A stretch of 64,000 bases of DNA from Theobroma cacao (GCF_000208745.1 NC_030852.1:29596211-29660210), one strand, 5' to 3'; positions 49,143 through 63,514 are shown, counted from the stretch's first letter. A program made the numbers and translations. The notes: generated by a model not told the origin, from the sequence alone.

Positions 49143-49505
49143 TTGCAAGATGCTACCCTTTCATGGATATTGTGCGGTGTGAAATCACTCTTCGAAACTG
49201 AACGGCCGCGGCTTAAATCCGCATATTTCTCAGCAAAGATTCGAGAGTGCGACATACGCATTGTGAAGGAAAGTGAGCAGCATTTTGTCCCTTTCTTTGA
49301 AAAAAACTTTGCATCTCAAGGAAGCGTGCGTGGAAGGTCAGCTGCACGTGACGAACTAGGAGGTTTACAGCCGCCGCAGGCTGCAGACCGTAAAAATTTG
49401 GCCGCTCGAAATAAAATTAGTAAGGAAATCTTTTATGAGAATTTGATAGAAATTAATTACTCAATAGTATTTATTTTTCTTATTTGGACTTGTAAATGCA
49501 AATAA

Positions 49506-52500
49506 TTGACAGTATACACCTTTTTTTCAACGGAATTTGACATTCAAGACATCTTTATGCAACCCATACCTACTTGAGTTGATTATCGCAAAGCAATTTG
49601 GTCATTTAGGTGTTTAAACTTATGCAATAGTTTCAAGGTGATACAATCGAAATCGCACAAAATTTAAAAGCACTTGCTACCAACGAGGCTATGTTGTGTT
49701 ACGTAGCAATAAATCAAAGAAAAAGTTAAAGTTTATAGATCACAATATATGTCATTATATTATATCAGTATGTTATATCATCATTCACAATACTATGTTA
49801 ATATTACACGTTGATATTATACGACATAAAAATGATAAGTATCTTTTTGATTAAAAATAATTAATCAACTATTCATCATAAAAGTGTATTTAATTCAAAA
49901 TAAAATATATAAGAGTTTGATTAAATATAATAAAAGAACGAAAATTTATTTGAATTTTATTGAATAGTTGAAATGTTTTTTTTTTTAATATTGTATCAAA
50001 GACAAATCTTAAAAAGTCAACAGCCATAATTTTTTTTCCCTCAATCGCAACCATGTTTTTACCATGAATTAAATTAAGTGGTTATTAAGTATGATTAGTA
50101 AGAAGTTGAGACTATTTAAACAAGTGCATCTTAATGATTTGTTAGTACTTCACTGTAAAGTACTTAACCAATAAAAGTATTACATGTTTTCTTAAATAAG
50201 AAAAAGAAGTAGAAAAAAGATGCCCAATCACAAGTGAAGAGAAATGAAGCGTGACAACATTATTAATACTATGATAATAACGGTATTATTCTCTTAATGG
50301 TATTTCCTTTTCTTTTATTTTTAGATAAAAAACAAATAGTACTTGTAGGAGGAAAATAAAATCTTAGTCCGCCATCACAGTTTCCTTCCCTATTTTATCC
50401 CTACAAAAAAGTTACGTTTAATTGCTTAAAAGATACAACCTAGCACAACATTAAATTCCGGCTCCAATAATTGGCCGAGGAGTCAAACAAAATTACGCGT
50501 TTGTGCAAGAGGCCCAATGAAGAAACGGGACAAGCAAAGCAGCGGCCGGTTATGGTGAGAAGCATTATCAAAGCGTAAAAGCATGATTCATATGGAAAAT
50601 GATTGAGAAGTAAAGTATATCTTATATTCTCAGGCTAGATTCCATCATCCCCACCAAATTCCTTCTCCCACTCTTCCTATCTTTTCTTTTCTTTTTTCCT
50701 TTTCATAATATCATAAATGATTTAGTGGCTAATAAAGTCCCCAATTCAAGCCAATAATCAGCCACATGTGTGCTTTTATTATTTCCTTAAGTTGTGCAAG
50801 TAACATAATACTAATATATTTGCTTTTCTTAATTTGAGCCACACAATCAACAAAAAATCACATGCTATTTTAAGATATAAAAACAAAGGGACAAAAGTTA
50901 TTAGGTGAGTATAAATAATTTGGGAATGATAGACCTTATGTATCAAAATTAATTTCTTCTTTTCTAATATTAAGGTGAATTTTGAATCATAAATTGGAGA
51001 TTTTAAATTTATTTGCACTAATATAAGGTTGAATTCTCTCTATATGTGTGAATTGAACAAGATAAAATTTGTTTATCAAACTTGGTTTCAACAGAAAAGA
51101 GTAATCACACACTCAAATACAACTCAATCATTGTCGAATTAAGCATTAAAATAATAAATGGATGGGTCTAGAAATTCAGAGGAAATGGTAGTGCATGAAT
51201 TTTATAGGGGTGATTGGTTGTTCGTGGCTCTTGGGCAGAGAGCAAGGTTTTGTTTTGATTTTGAGAGGGAAAATGATAGCCAACATCAGCTCTCAAAATA
51301 AATAGATTGACAATGATAATTCTGCATCAAATAACTGAGTTGTGGCGGATATAAACGTTATTAATGATAATAGACCTCAGTACTTAGTTCAATATATGAT
51401 TATTTATTTATTTTTGTTGTGGGGGGTGGGGGGTTGTTCCATCATCCAATGGCAATGATCAGACCTTGACAACACTGATGTGTTATCATAATGTTTATAA
51501 TGCAAGTTTTTAATTAAGCTTGCAACAAATCTATCGCTTTCTCAGTCTCTCTGCTTCTCCCAAATAATAGAAGATTGTTTTCAGGATGTCAAAAAGACAT
51601 GTCACTTCGTTTATACTTTTAACTCCATCCCATGGCTACAATTTTTCTATCACACGAAATGGGACCTTTTGGAAGCTCTGGATTTCATAAATTATTGTTG
51701 GATTTTCCATTTCAATTTTTCAAGTGTCAACTAACCAAGGAAATTTATGTTGCAAGGTCCTGCCTGATAATTCTGGAAGTTGGCAGAGTGGCAGAGGTTG
51801 GGATGATTTTAGGCCATGATGTTGTCTTTTATCTTCCCGCACAAAACTAGAAATGCTACTCTTACTGGTTTCGGCTAATATCTTCCCTTTCCTTCTTGTA
51901 ACAGTATACTGCAGGTTATAAGTTATCAGAGAGATCATGAACTTTAACTCAGGTTCATCATTGAAGCTACTTAGTAAACAATTCTGATGTGATTGGATGA
52001 ATATGGACGACTTCATTGATCTGAGTTGGTTTAAATCTGGTTCTGCTGTGAGCAAAGATTATTGTCAGAAGAGGATGCTGTGTTAAAGTTTGCTCATGTG
52101 ATTTCATAAGAGTCCAAAAAATCTAATTATAGTCATGCTGTTGTGTTGTAAATTTCATATGTTCAGCTAATTATAACATTGCCCATTTTGATTATGATAA
52201 GTTCAAAGAAACAAAGATCACTACATGGATTTCCATGTGCCTTTGTTACACGTTTTGTCTGAACAACTCTTGAGTTTATGGGAAAACCATAATTTCTTTA
52301 ATTGTGTCAATGACAACACCTGAAATTGTTTCATTTAGAAAGTGAGCAATTAAAATACAAGATGAGCATGTCATTAAGCACCCAAATTTCTGAAACCTGC
52401 TTTTAGATTGATTGATAGTGTTGTAACTGTTCGGATCAACCTGTCTGGCAAAGCAGGGGGTAAGCCCCTGTTCAGGAAGTAAAATTAGTTGGATTTCTGC

Positions 52501-55500
52501 AACCATACGTAAACCATACATAATGGTATCAATTTGTAAAAGAGATGAAGCAACATTTCACAAAGCAAAAAAAATTAAGCCCTTTGATGTTAGGCATGTG
52601 CTCTCATATTTAGATACAGACACTTGTCACATTCTGGATTCTTAAATGTGAGGATGCAGGGAATCCATGTGTGGAACAGGGGGTACATGGAAATGAAAAG
52701 TAAAGTACTTATCTTCCACTTCAGGTCATCTTTCATTCTTGAAAGGCACCATTTTGTGTTTTGATTTTTAGGTCATTAGATACGTTTGGTGGAAGCTGAA
52801 GGCCTTAGGCCAGCCTTTAGGAGAACGTAGGGTTGCCTAACCGATAGTAATTGTAATCTCGTTGAGGAACTTGGATGGTAATTCACATAGAAGTCTGAAA
52901 ATTATCAGATGAAGCCAACATTCTTCATGCTTTTCTGCTGAAAAACCCATGATTGAATTAGCTAAACAATTTTCTCGGGCTAAACAAACCGACAATGTCA
53001 AAAAACCTGAAAAAGGTTTTGCTGAGGCATAATCTACTACTTGGTAGCTGTCCTTCTCCTTGATCACAAATTCAAATGCCCTCAATCATTCAATCCAAAC
53101 TTATGCGAGCTCTAGCTAGGCAAGTAGGCATAGACCTCAAACAGCAGGCAAGCATTTAAGAGCATGATACCACACTGGTTATGTCATTGTGGCTGTGGTA
53201 AACACTGCTTATTTTAAAGCAATGGATTACTTCTTGTTTTGTATGCATCTGATCTACCATAATCATGTACAGCAAATCAGTAACTGCTACATATGGCTTT
53301 CAGGTATTTCGTATTGGGAAAAGACAGTAACGATTTTATGGCAAGCCGTACAATCACGAAGAGGAGCATCATATTCAATCCTTAATTAATTAATCATAAC
53401 AATTTATTTCTATCAATCTACAAGAATAAGTAATCTTGTTGACACTGACAAACCCACCAATTAAGTAATATAAACTAATGAGATTCATTTGGTTGTAGTC
53501 TGTCCAAGCTTTTATAACACTATCCTGATTGTTATGTAGGTAGCACTTAAATCTCAATGTATCTTTGAGGATTTGCCCACAACCAGGATTGGCATTAAAG
53601 AATGTTGGATATATCTGTTAAACTAAAGGTTATTGCTCCAACAATGGATCTTTATATTTAATCCAATTCGCTACAGCAATTACTCGCTCAACAGTATTGG
53701 TTTTCGTGCCTTTAAAAGAACTTTCTACGGATCTCCTGCATTAGCTGTGACTTGAATTATATGCCACTTGGTGCCTGCAAGTCTGATGAAGTCACATAAG
53801 ATATGAGGCATTTCCATTATTAGATAAATTAATAGCATAAGCACTAGCAGTGAGTTTCATTGGATATATTGTTTGAATTATCAAAACCTTGTAGAGACTA
53901 TATCCACTCACAATATTGCATCCTTCTACCAAAATTTCAAGCTGGTGGGTCAATGAAAGAAGTAGAAAAACTATGCAGCGGGAAGATTATTTTAGCCTAT
54001 CAAGGTTCTTTGGGGCGTTTCTGCTACTCCACCATTGACGTCACTCATGTCCAATGCTTTTTGTTGCATAATTCAGTCCTCAGGCTGTTACTTGAAAATG
54101 AATCGATTTTTGATCTATTGACAACAACACTAAAATATTCCAATTTAAGGCCCACCTAAAACTTTTCAGTCGGTGTGAAGATATCTGTGGCACATCTTCA
54201 GAGCATAGAGGCGAGAGCCAGACATCAAATGCATCTAGCTGATACGAGCACAGTACCATTTTTATTGGCTACCTTTACAAAGAAAAGAAGAACACCTTTT
54301 AAATCTTGGAAAATGACTCCCTACCAAGAATCTGACCAAAGCCTACATTGGACACAGACGAAGCTGGGATTCTAGCAAAGAATCTGCCTATGCTTTTAGA
54401 TTAGAAAGCAACACCAACTTAATAGCTGGCATGCAATGGTTAGCCAACCAGGAAAAAATGAGGGGAAAAAACAGGAAGAATAGCACTGAAGAAGTCTTTA
54501 CATCTTTACCATAATACCAACAAAAAACAATATCAAATTAATTATTCTCCTCACTTTCCAATTAGAAGTGATGGATTCCCTCTTAAGAGCATAAAGGTTT
54601 AAAGGTCATGTTGGCTATCCCTTTTCTAGGTTCTTATCTTGACAAAGAACGTGCCAAATTACTTGGAATATTCTGCCTCAAAATCTAAATCCATTAACCA
54701 CATATAACTAAAAAAGCAAAACACATATTTATAAGCAATGGCATATTACATCCATGACGTTGGACGAATCCACTTTCATTGCAAATGTTAAGATAAGCAT
54801 GCTTAAACTTCAATACTGGTCGCATCTTCAAGTTTGGAATTCTGACGATTGATTAGAGTTTTTTTGTTTTTTGGTGATTATATCATTGATAGAATTGAAT
54901 GAAAATGATGTTCAAACTTTTGATGAAAATGGATAATGAATTTTTAGTTTATAATTATATATCAACATAATCTTAATTAACGATAGCTGCTAGGAGTTTT
55001 GCAATTTAAAAGCAGGTAGAAACAATCATTGAAACAGATAAACACTTACATAATTATGTTTCAAGAAAAGTTTAACCAAGTCCGACTATAAACATAATAG
55101 ACTTGGAGAGCAATTCGATAGGTAAGGTTAAAAATCCTCAACACAACAAGTGATTTCATATATAAAATAAATATGAAATTTGGTAAATTATTAAAGTCGA
55201 ATGGAATTGGAGATTGGGACCAGGGAGTGTGTTCTCTGAGCAGTGACCTAATGGATTGCCTCATCATCAATTTGGCTGTTTATTCGTCTTTTTGATCCTG
55301 TCTGCCCAAAATAGGGGTAGAACTTTGGAAGTTGAAAGGAAATGGATATCTCGGTTGTATACGTGTTGGTCCCTATTGCAATAGTGGCATTGGTCGAATC
55401 AAATCCAAAACATGGAAAGACAACAACTTATTTTCCTTAACTTCTCCCTACATCTCACTCCTGGCCCTGGGCTGCATTGACCACAAGTTGAAATTGGACT

Positions 55501-55964
55501 TTGAAGACAACCCTAGTTTAGATCCATGTCCATCAACATTTATATGCCCGTTTCTTATTTTCTACCTGTTATTCGGTTTGAAGAAGAGAAACCAATCAAA
55601 AGGAAGATAATAAGACCCTTCATTCATGGGTAATAATCCAACAAACCAAAAAGTTACAAAAGCTTTGAGGGGGGGGGACAACGGCCGCTCTGGTTCTCAG
55701 GGTGACTAACCACTGACTCTCAAACCAGTAATGTGAAGGACTAGAATCCTGCCCCAGATTAAAAATGAAGGGGAAAAAAGGGGCTTGGAGCCTGCGGTTA
55801 AAATGATAACTGGTATATCATTAATTTACAAGCTGGATGGATACACAATAGCTTTCAAAAACACCTAAAGTGATCCATCCATTGAAAGACCCTTTTCCTC
55901 TAGTATTATTTCAGTACATACACTTTCACTACATATATGTGAACCGCTGACATGACAGACAGAT
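49506..55964. other. Long region without a recognisable gene between PYL8 and TPP
   Basis: About 6.4 kb, AT-rich, with no domain I recognise in any frame. A 47-aa frame at 51158-51301 (starts MDGSRNSEEMVV) and a 99-aa frame at 53860-54159 are open but have no supporting evidence. A G-run lies at 51421-51434. The last few hundred bases are the probable 3' UTR of the TPP gene on the minus strand. Confidence 0.45.
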
Positions 55965-57993
55965 CTACTTGAAGAAAGGAATCTCCGATTTCCTCCATTT
56001 GGCTAGACGTAGTAGGAAAGCTAACACTTCTGGCGGATCACGTAAGGAGTACCAAGCATTGGTATCCTTCGGAGTGGAAGAAACAATGATGGGAAACCCT
56101 TCCCGTCTAGCTGCTATGACCTGAAAGATGAGACATTAGTTGTCTTGAAAAGATTTTACCTATCAGTAATATAGTCTTACATTACATGTCACAGATGTAC
56201 AATGAATTAAACCTCAAAGCAATCATAAGTGTAAAGTAGAAAAAGGGAACAAGGAAAAATACCTTGAACGCATCTTCATCCGTCCGATCATCTCCAATGT
56301 ACAGTGGGAGAACATCTTTGGCATTGCTGAATCCTAAAGTGTCAAGCAAATAATTCAGGGCATCACCTTTGTTCCAGTCTATTGATGGTCGGACTTCTAA
56401 AACCTTTTTACATGAATTGCACAGACAAAATTCAGGATGCGAGGACAAAAGTTATTCACACACCAAATCTACAAACAGAAACTGGAAATGATTTATCCTA
56501 CCATTTTACCCTCTGTCAGACGAAACTCTGGACGATTTTCAACTAGAGATTTCACTTTCTCCTTCAAAATTTCATGGTCCTGCATATGAAATCCAATTTT
56601 ACAAGAAATTAACTAAAGAGTTAACAATAGTAAAGTGTTTTGACCTAAGACTATTATAATGATATGTAACTGATCTATGGCAAACATTGAAAATGTTTAA
56701 TGTTGTATATGTGCGTCGGTTTGTTTGAAATTTACCACTGGTGGAACTTGCCGATAATGAACAGAGATGCAAAATCTGTTGTCCTCTATCCTAGCACCTT
56801 GTATTCCTCTAATTTTGTCTACCAACACCACAGATATCTGTCACCAAGAAATAACTTATTTATGTAAATACATGCACAATGAGTGGAAAAGCCTGCAATG
56901 TATCTCCTAAGGTAGTCTCCTGAAAGACCAAATTTCCTCTGCAAAGTTAGCTTACCTCTTGAATTGCAGGTAAAAACAACTTCGCAGGTTGAAAGGCGCC
57001 TTCATTCCCCTATGGAATCCAAAAGGTAACCGAGCTTATTAAAAATTGATCTTTAGAAGCATACTTTTGCCAGCTTCATTGGGTTGGAGAAAGCAACTGA
57101 CCTTTTTATCACAGGACGTCACTGCTCTGGGTGGTGCCATTATGTCCATCCCATGACTTCCAGCATAATATACATTACTTAACTGTACAAATTGTTTAAC
57201 CTGAATCAAAAAGATAGGCTTGATACCGTCAGCTTAGGTTTATAAACTAGCCAGTAAACCAGCCAATAGGCTCAAATAAGTTTTCAAAATTGACTCAACT
57301 GACCATGTCATAGATTTATTTTACCTTATCTCGGCTCCTTCCGCTGATTATAGATGTTGGAAAATACTTGGCAACTTCACGCACAGCCGCACGCATCTAA
57401 AATTAAGAGATTGTAAGATTATTTTACAATCATGACTAACAGGGATGATTTTGTGTAGTACTTTAGTGGAGATTTATGTGCATGCACACGTAATATTGAA
57501 TGGCTACCTCAGCGGACATGAAGGCCTTATTAGGGTCTTCAACAATTGGTGACAGAGTGCCGTCGTAATCTAAAAACACGACGACCTTTTTCCCCTTAGC
57601 TTCTTTCATTATGGAATCAAATGAGTTCAATGCAGAAGGGTGCTTCACCTGATAACATAAGAAATATAAGAGATAATATTCATGCAAAAAGAAGAGCTAA
57701 TGTACAACAGCAACAATGGTAAACGCCAACCAAAGCCAACAGAGAATTTTAAAGAGCCATTGTGATATAATGAGCATGTATTGGAAGTAGATGAAAGACT
57801 ACTCAATTACCAGCCATGAATCATAGCCTGCAACATCAGGTGGGCTTAATTCTATCCCTTTCACGGAGCCATTAATTGTACCATCATTATCATCATTCTT
57901 TGGCCTAAAGAAAGGTTTCACCTTCTGCTTATTGGAATGTGATATTTGAAACCCCATTGTCTCGTTAAACTTTGCCAAGTTTCTCTTGATCAT
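55965..57993 (-). CDS. Trehalose-6-phosphate phosphatase (TPP)
   Basis: Dephosphorylates trehalose-6-phosphate, a sugar-status signal, to trehalose. Nine coding exons (minus): 57993-57811, 57648-57508, 57396-57325, 57200-57102, 57009-56956, 56837-56736, 56579-56502, 56403-56263 and 56120-55965; all phase 0, 341 aa. The HAD-phosphatase signatures are intact: motif [15 protein letters not shown] with the nucleophile and acid aspartates, motif II in [12 protein letters not shown], and motif [15 protein letters not shown]. The substrate-loop words [13 protein letters not shown] and [12 protein letters not shown] are present. The tail [19 protein letters not shown] is typical. The chosen ATG follows a 3' splice site immediately (ttatattag then ATG), so the leader is almost certainly spliced. 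The N-terminus, about 65 residues before HPSAL, is shorter than in many plant TPPs and contains none of their usual N-terminal words. A missed upstream coding exon is possible. Paralogue not assigned. Confidence 0.92.
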
Positions 57994-60900
57994 CTAATAT
58001 AAAACAGAAATAACCTCATTAGAAAGCATACATATAGAACATTTCTTTGAGGCTAACAGATGAAATCATAACTACTAGTATATGTTATATATATGGCAAT
58101 GAATGAAACTTGCTAGCGATTTGATCACCTGAATATAGAACAGTTAATCACTAAATATTGATCAATACAAAAGAAGAAAAAAAGAAGAGGAAAACATTCT
58201 AACAATCAATAAACATTTGAGGAGAGGTGCTCCTACTATATTCTACTAGCATAATCCTCAGGCCTCACCAATTAATGAAACGTTCAAAAAGAAGGGCTTT
58301 GTTCTCAAACTTCTGCCGACTATCATACACTCTCCTCACTTCTGGAAAAGGGAAATTAAGAAGAAACAAAATCCTTCACCACTGGCTCGACGACTTCATA
58401 CAACATAACTCTATATATAGAAAACAAAATACTTCATAACAAAGCAAAAACAAATGCGTAACGAATAAAAATAAAGAAAAACCAATTAATACGCAAAAAG
58501 CTTTCCTTTTGTTTACGGGAAAAAGAAGGAAAAAAATTGTTCATCAAACAATAAAGGAATGTTCGAAATCTAATCATAGCTAAACCGAAAGAACCAAAAA
58601 ATAGAAAAGAGTCCGAATAAATGACCAATGACAGGATAGTCCAGTGACAATTAAAGTCCAAGCCCAAGAAAAAGTGGGCCCCACAAGGCAGATGGTTTGC
58701 CACAAAAAATTATTGTCGATTTTAGATTTAGGTACTAGTCATAGTTAGTGGCCTTTACAAATGAAAAGAATCAATGATTTATTTACCACAAATGAAGCAC
58801 CTGCTGCTCAATCATTCATGGTGGAATATGCTAAGCAAACCCAAGGGAATTGCTCTTCTAATTTGATTACCTCAATGCCCGGGTATTCCCGCTCGGTGCA
58901 CAACATACGGTTGTTTTTCTTCTCTCTGTCTCTCCCTGTTTCTCTTCTCTCCTTTTGTAGGGTTGGGGCTCCTTAGTTTACAGAGTAACACAAATTGAAT
59001 TCGTAGTGTCTGGAATACCCACATTCTTCTTATTGCATGTGTTAAGTCAAACAATTTGACCACTTAAACAAGGCTCTTAATTTATTTCTACGCACTACTG
59101 TATATGCTCCTAAATTTTTCAACTAAAATGCCCTGTTTGATTACGAAAGAAAAGCAGGTCAAATATATCTTTGAGGGTCTAAATTACTTAGACGTCGGCG
59201 GTGTACCATTACACATATACAGACATGAAACAATTATATAAAGCGGCAAAAATCATTTTCATGTGATCATATTTAGCTGAGTCAATTAAGAATTATTATG
59301 GGGTTTACAATTTCAACATTTTGATTCAAGTCCTTTTCGCCCATGAAAATTGCTATCAATGGTAGTATTAATTTTTTCTCTAGGCCACCTTCATGGAAAC
59401 AGCAATATAACCTTACAAGTGTTACAAAAGCATGATAGCGGGCTTTCTCCAGAATGGATGGTTTAAGAAAGGTCACTGTCCAGTTGAAAACTTCCTGTCA
59501 AAGGAGAATACATGGAAACAAGAAGAAAACAAAACAGGGGCAACGTGATTTATCAGATAAGTTAGATATGATGAGTCGACATTGCATGCTCATGCCCACT
59601 GTAATGCGTTGTCTCACTAGAGTTGCCATCAGCTGATTCAGCTGACACTGACATCTGCTACTACAGCTATGGCTCGACACCAGTCTTTCAAAGTTCAGAC
59701 AAACATGAACAAAGAGAAAAAAATAGAAAAATTTATGGGTAGCTTCAATCTGGCTGCACTCTTCAACTACCCTCTTTGCCTCATTTCCAACCCCTGCCGC
59801 CAGCTGAATTAGAATAATATTATTGTTATTACTTACTTTTCTTTCTCGTTTGAGTAAATATTGAAAGGACTCAAAACAAACCCCTTTTGATATATTATCA
59901 TCCATCTTCAAATCCGTGGGGGATGAGATAAAGACTCGAATTTATTGCGACCAAGGAAAACAATTTTGACACATCAGTTTCGTGTGTGGACGAGAGAAAA
60001 CAAGCAAACATGCATGCATCTTGAGTTTTAACCATGAAAAGTTAAAAGACAAAGCAAATGTAGCAAGCCAGTCATTACTATTAGAGTAAAAGTGAAAAGG
60101 CAAAATGATTTTATTTGAACTTCTAAGCTCTATCCGCTGCTTGCTAGGAATCTCCGGCCTTGTTCTTTTCATTAGAGATAACTGACATGATTTAGTTAGA
60201 ATTTTCAAAGAAACAAACATTCCTAGTAACTTCTTCATAGGCTCCTAAAGCTATTGAAGACATGATTGCTTCCTACAAAGCTACAATCAAAATCAAACTA
60301 AAGCCTCATCAAAGAAGAGAAACGCCCAGCATGTCTCCTCCTAATAAAAAAGGGGATTCTATGTCAAGCAAAAGTAACAGATTACATTAACTAAAGGAAA
60401 TACGGCTCTATAATTACCAGGAAACAGTAGTTTTCCTTTCATGAAAGGTTCTTTGATCCCCTCTAACAATGATTTTCTTAGGTCCAGTGAGCATGCACCA
60501 GATGGAAACAACATTTGGTGGGGTTTTTTACTCTTTTCCATCACCTTTTTTGTTCACATGACAACGCACAAACCAACACAAATTTTATCTGACATTTAAA
60601 GCTGATACGATAGAAAAAGAAGGATGAGGAAAAACAGCTTTCACTTTGTTCTCTGCGTACATAAACGAAAACTATCAATTATCGAACAATCTTCCTTCTT
60701 TTCTTTTCCATTTGTTCTCTGACATCCACTAACTCTAGAGACCCCAACAATCAACATGCTCCTCATCAACATCAGCAGAAGAAGCCAAACTCCATTGTTA
60801 GTTAATAGTTACACTCGTGCAGCCCGCATAACCAAAACCCAATAAACAAGAGCTGCTCAACATGACACGTTCCAAGAAGACACGTGTATCCAATGCAGCC

Positions 60901-63330
60901 ATGAATTGACTTGTCCTTTTTTCTTATTTCTTTATTTCTATATTTTAAAGAAAATCTTGATGACTTTTTGAACCTACTCATGTCAGGTGTGAACATTGAA
61001 AAAACCATGAACCTGGGTTAAGGAAAAAAAAAAAAGAAAGGTGTAACATATTTTCTAGTACATAAAGACGGATTCACGTGTCGAAGAGGTAAACGGTTGA
61101 TTGAGAAGCAGCGGGACATCTGGGTGTTTAAGGAGGACACGTCGAGACACGGTTTAGAGTAAGTGGAAAAAAGGCCCTGTGGAACCAGACACCGCACAAA
61201 GGACGAAATGTCTGGGTCCAAAGAAACTGCCTGGAACTACAGTTTGAATGATTAATTATAGTAGTATCAATGTAAAATAGAGTAAAATATTGCGATTAAG
61301 AAAAGTTAAGGAATTGATATAGCTAGGGAATAAATTAAGTGTAAAAGCAGCCAATGCATGGCCTCGTTAGTGACACCTTGCTGACTTATGACTTGTGCTT
61401 TAAGTTAATTTATCCCATGTTCTCACCTAATTGAGAATCAACATATAACAGACTAATGGCGGTCCGTTGTTAGACACCTAAATCTCAGCATAGAGATACA
61501 AGCTTATTTAATGTAAATTAAAAGAATCTGTCTTGATAGTTGGTTCTGTATTCTTAACGTATAATAACGGTGATTGTTTTTTTTTCCTTTACGAGTTGGT
61601 AGAAAGGCAAAGGATTTTTTATTGCTCTTGGCATATTATTCAAATGCATAAACTTCATGAAACTAAAGTGTTTTTGAATAGAAATTTTGTATTTGATCAT
61701 TTAATTTATCGGTTGATGTATGATCTCTATATTTAAAATGTAAAATTTAAATTCACCTTTTTTCAATTCTAAAAAAGAAAAATTCATGGAAGACCTGACC
61801 TTCTAATTAAATTGAAATGAAATTTCATTATGTAAAATTTAGAATTCGATTTATCGTCTCAATGCTATGGTGAGATGAATAACATATCGGACCAATTGGG
61901 ATATACATAAAAAAGCATAGACCAATGGGATAAAGTGCTAACCTTGACGATTTCATAAACAAAACGAATGAAAACGTCTTAAAAGATAGACAAACTCTTA
62001 ACCTGTCCCCCAAAAAGTGCAAACATAGTGAAGGCTTATACTAAATAAGAGAAAGAGGCAGACTACTATGTATGCGGTAAGCATACTTATTAAATTTCAC
62101 TTGCCAACTCTTTTGAAAACAGTCATAAAATATGGTTTCCTTTTTTTTGGCTTACAAATGAAATTTTGAAAAAAGAAAGTCTAAAAAAAAAGATTAGAAA
62201 AGTTTACCAATATATTGTTTTTTTTTTAAAGTGAAAATTGCAAAATTGGAAATTGGCATAAGCTTAATTTATTGAAAGATTGTATTATATAGTCTACTCT
62301 GAAATATAAAAGACAAAAACAATAACAATAACAATGTGTAAGTAGTTACATATAAAAAAATAAAAAATTTATATATCTTATTTAGATTATTCGTATGATT
62401 ATATTTTCGAAATGTTTTGTCCTCTCTTTTAATCGAAATACCACACTGTTAAGTGCATGCAAAAATCTAGACAAACAAGTACTCATCACTATCAAAAAAT
62501 GCCTCTAACCGTTTTTCGGGTATAAGTCGTTTGTCCAAAAGTGCCTTTTGTGGGCGGTCCTACCCCCCATCCCCACCACTATTTTATAAAACTACAACCT
62601 TTAAAACTAGTCGGTGGAACCTACAATCTCAACCCTACACCTGGGGTATCCTGCAGATAAGATCCACATGTCAGTCCTCTGTACGACTGATTAAAACTAA
62701 GGAGGTCGAGGCCTGGGTCCGAGAGACAATGAAGTCTACTGTCGGTTCAAATGGGCCTTTGGCCCAGTCAATAGTCGGGCCTACAAAGTGACACTTGTAC
62801 GGCTCACAAGCCGTTTGTTTCATTCCTTGAATAGGAAAAGGGCATTAAGTTTCTCAGGAACTGAAAAAGGGCGGGTTTGCACAGTAAGACCGGGCCTACA
62901 CGGCGCGTGAGAAGCTGATACCGTGGGCCCGGGGACTAACGCGCGAATCAGTCGCGTGCGTCACCGGGAATCCTAAGGGGTGGATCTTTTTGAAGGTCCA
63001 GGAACGAACACCAACCGCTTTTTCGTTTTGTTCGCTGCATTTCGGCTACAACGAGCCGAAAATTTAATAATTAAAACCTTAAAAAAAAAAGAGGAATTAC
63101 CACAATATCGAAACATTGGCCATTGGCAGTAAAAGGAAAATAGAACTTTCAATGCTATAATTCAAAACTAAGAAAGATCTAATGTAAGATCACAACAAAC
63201 CAAACAAGAAAATGCATGAAAGAGGATAATACGATGAAACAAAACGACATTAATGCTTCGTAAAAGTAAAAGTAATATGCGGAGAAAGGCATATTAGGAA
63301 ATGAAATATAAAACCGAAGAAAATGCTTAC
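57994..63330 (-). other. Presumed leader intron of TPP
   Basis: The first coding exon is preceded by a 3' splice site at 57994, and a fitting 5' splice site (ttttg then gtaagc) lies at 63330-63325 downstream of a TATA-containing promoter. The exon before it, about 63331-63475, contains no ATG on the minus strand. The intron would be about 5.3 kb, unusually long. No protein-like exon is seen inside it. A GC-rich segment at about 62520-63060 stands out. Whether further leader exons or a nearer promoter exist cannot be decided from sequence. Confidence 0.5.
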
Positions 63331-63514
63331 CAAAATTTAAGCTGTTTTGTCGAGAGAATTGTTGTCGATGCTTATTATACGGTCGAGAATCCCACAGAGC
63401 AGAGAAAAAGAACAGAGCTTGAAAGGGTTAAAACCTAAAAGGAGAGAAACAAGGAAAAATGAAGAGAGAGAGAGAGAGAGGGGAAGCAAGATGGAGGAGG
63501 GATTTTATTTATAG
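63331..63514 (-). promoter_or_regulatory. Likely TPP core promoter and first leader exon
   Basis: Minus strand: TATA box tataaataaa at 63513-63504, then a CT-rich patch (63480-63455), giving an expected transcription start around 63475, and a leader ending at the splice donor at 63331. A second (GA)n run is at 63530-63551, just upstream. This arrangement (TATA, pyrimidine patch, short leader, intron) is typical of plant genes. Confidence 0.55.

Noticed and set aside
51158..51301. 47-codon small ORF starting MDGSRNSEEMVV
   Set aside because: Balanced composition is attractive, but there is no promoter, no conservation evidence and no known peptide motif. Frames of this length occur by chance.
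53860..54159. 99-codon frame between PYL8 and TPP
   Set aside because: It has no domain or splice partners. Similar open frames occur on both strands across the region.
59498..60238. Two minus-strand frames of 137 and 98 codons inside the presumed TPP leader intron
   Set aside because: Neither resembles TPP N-termini or any other family, both contain low-complexity or basic stretches, and splice sites do not connect them to the TPP frame.
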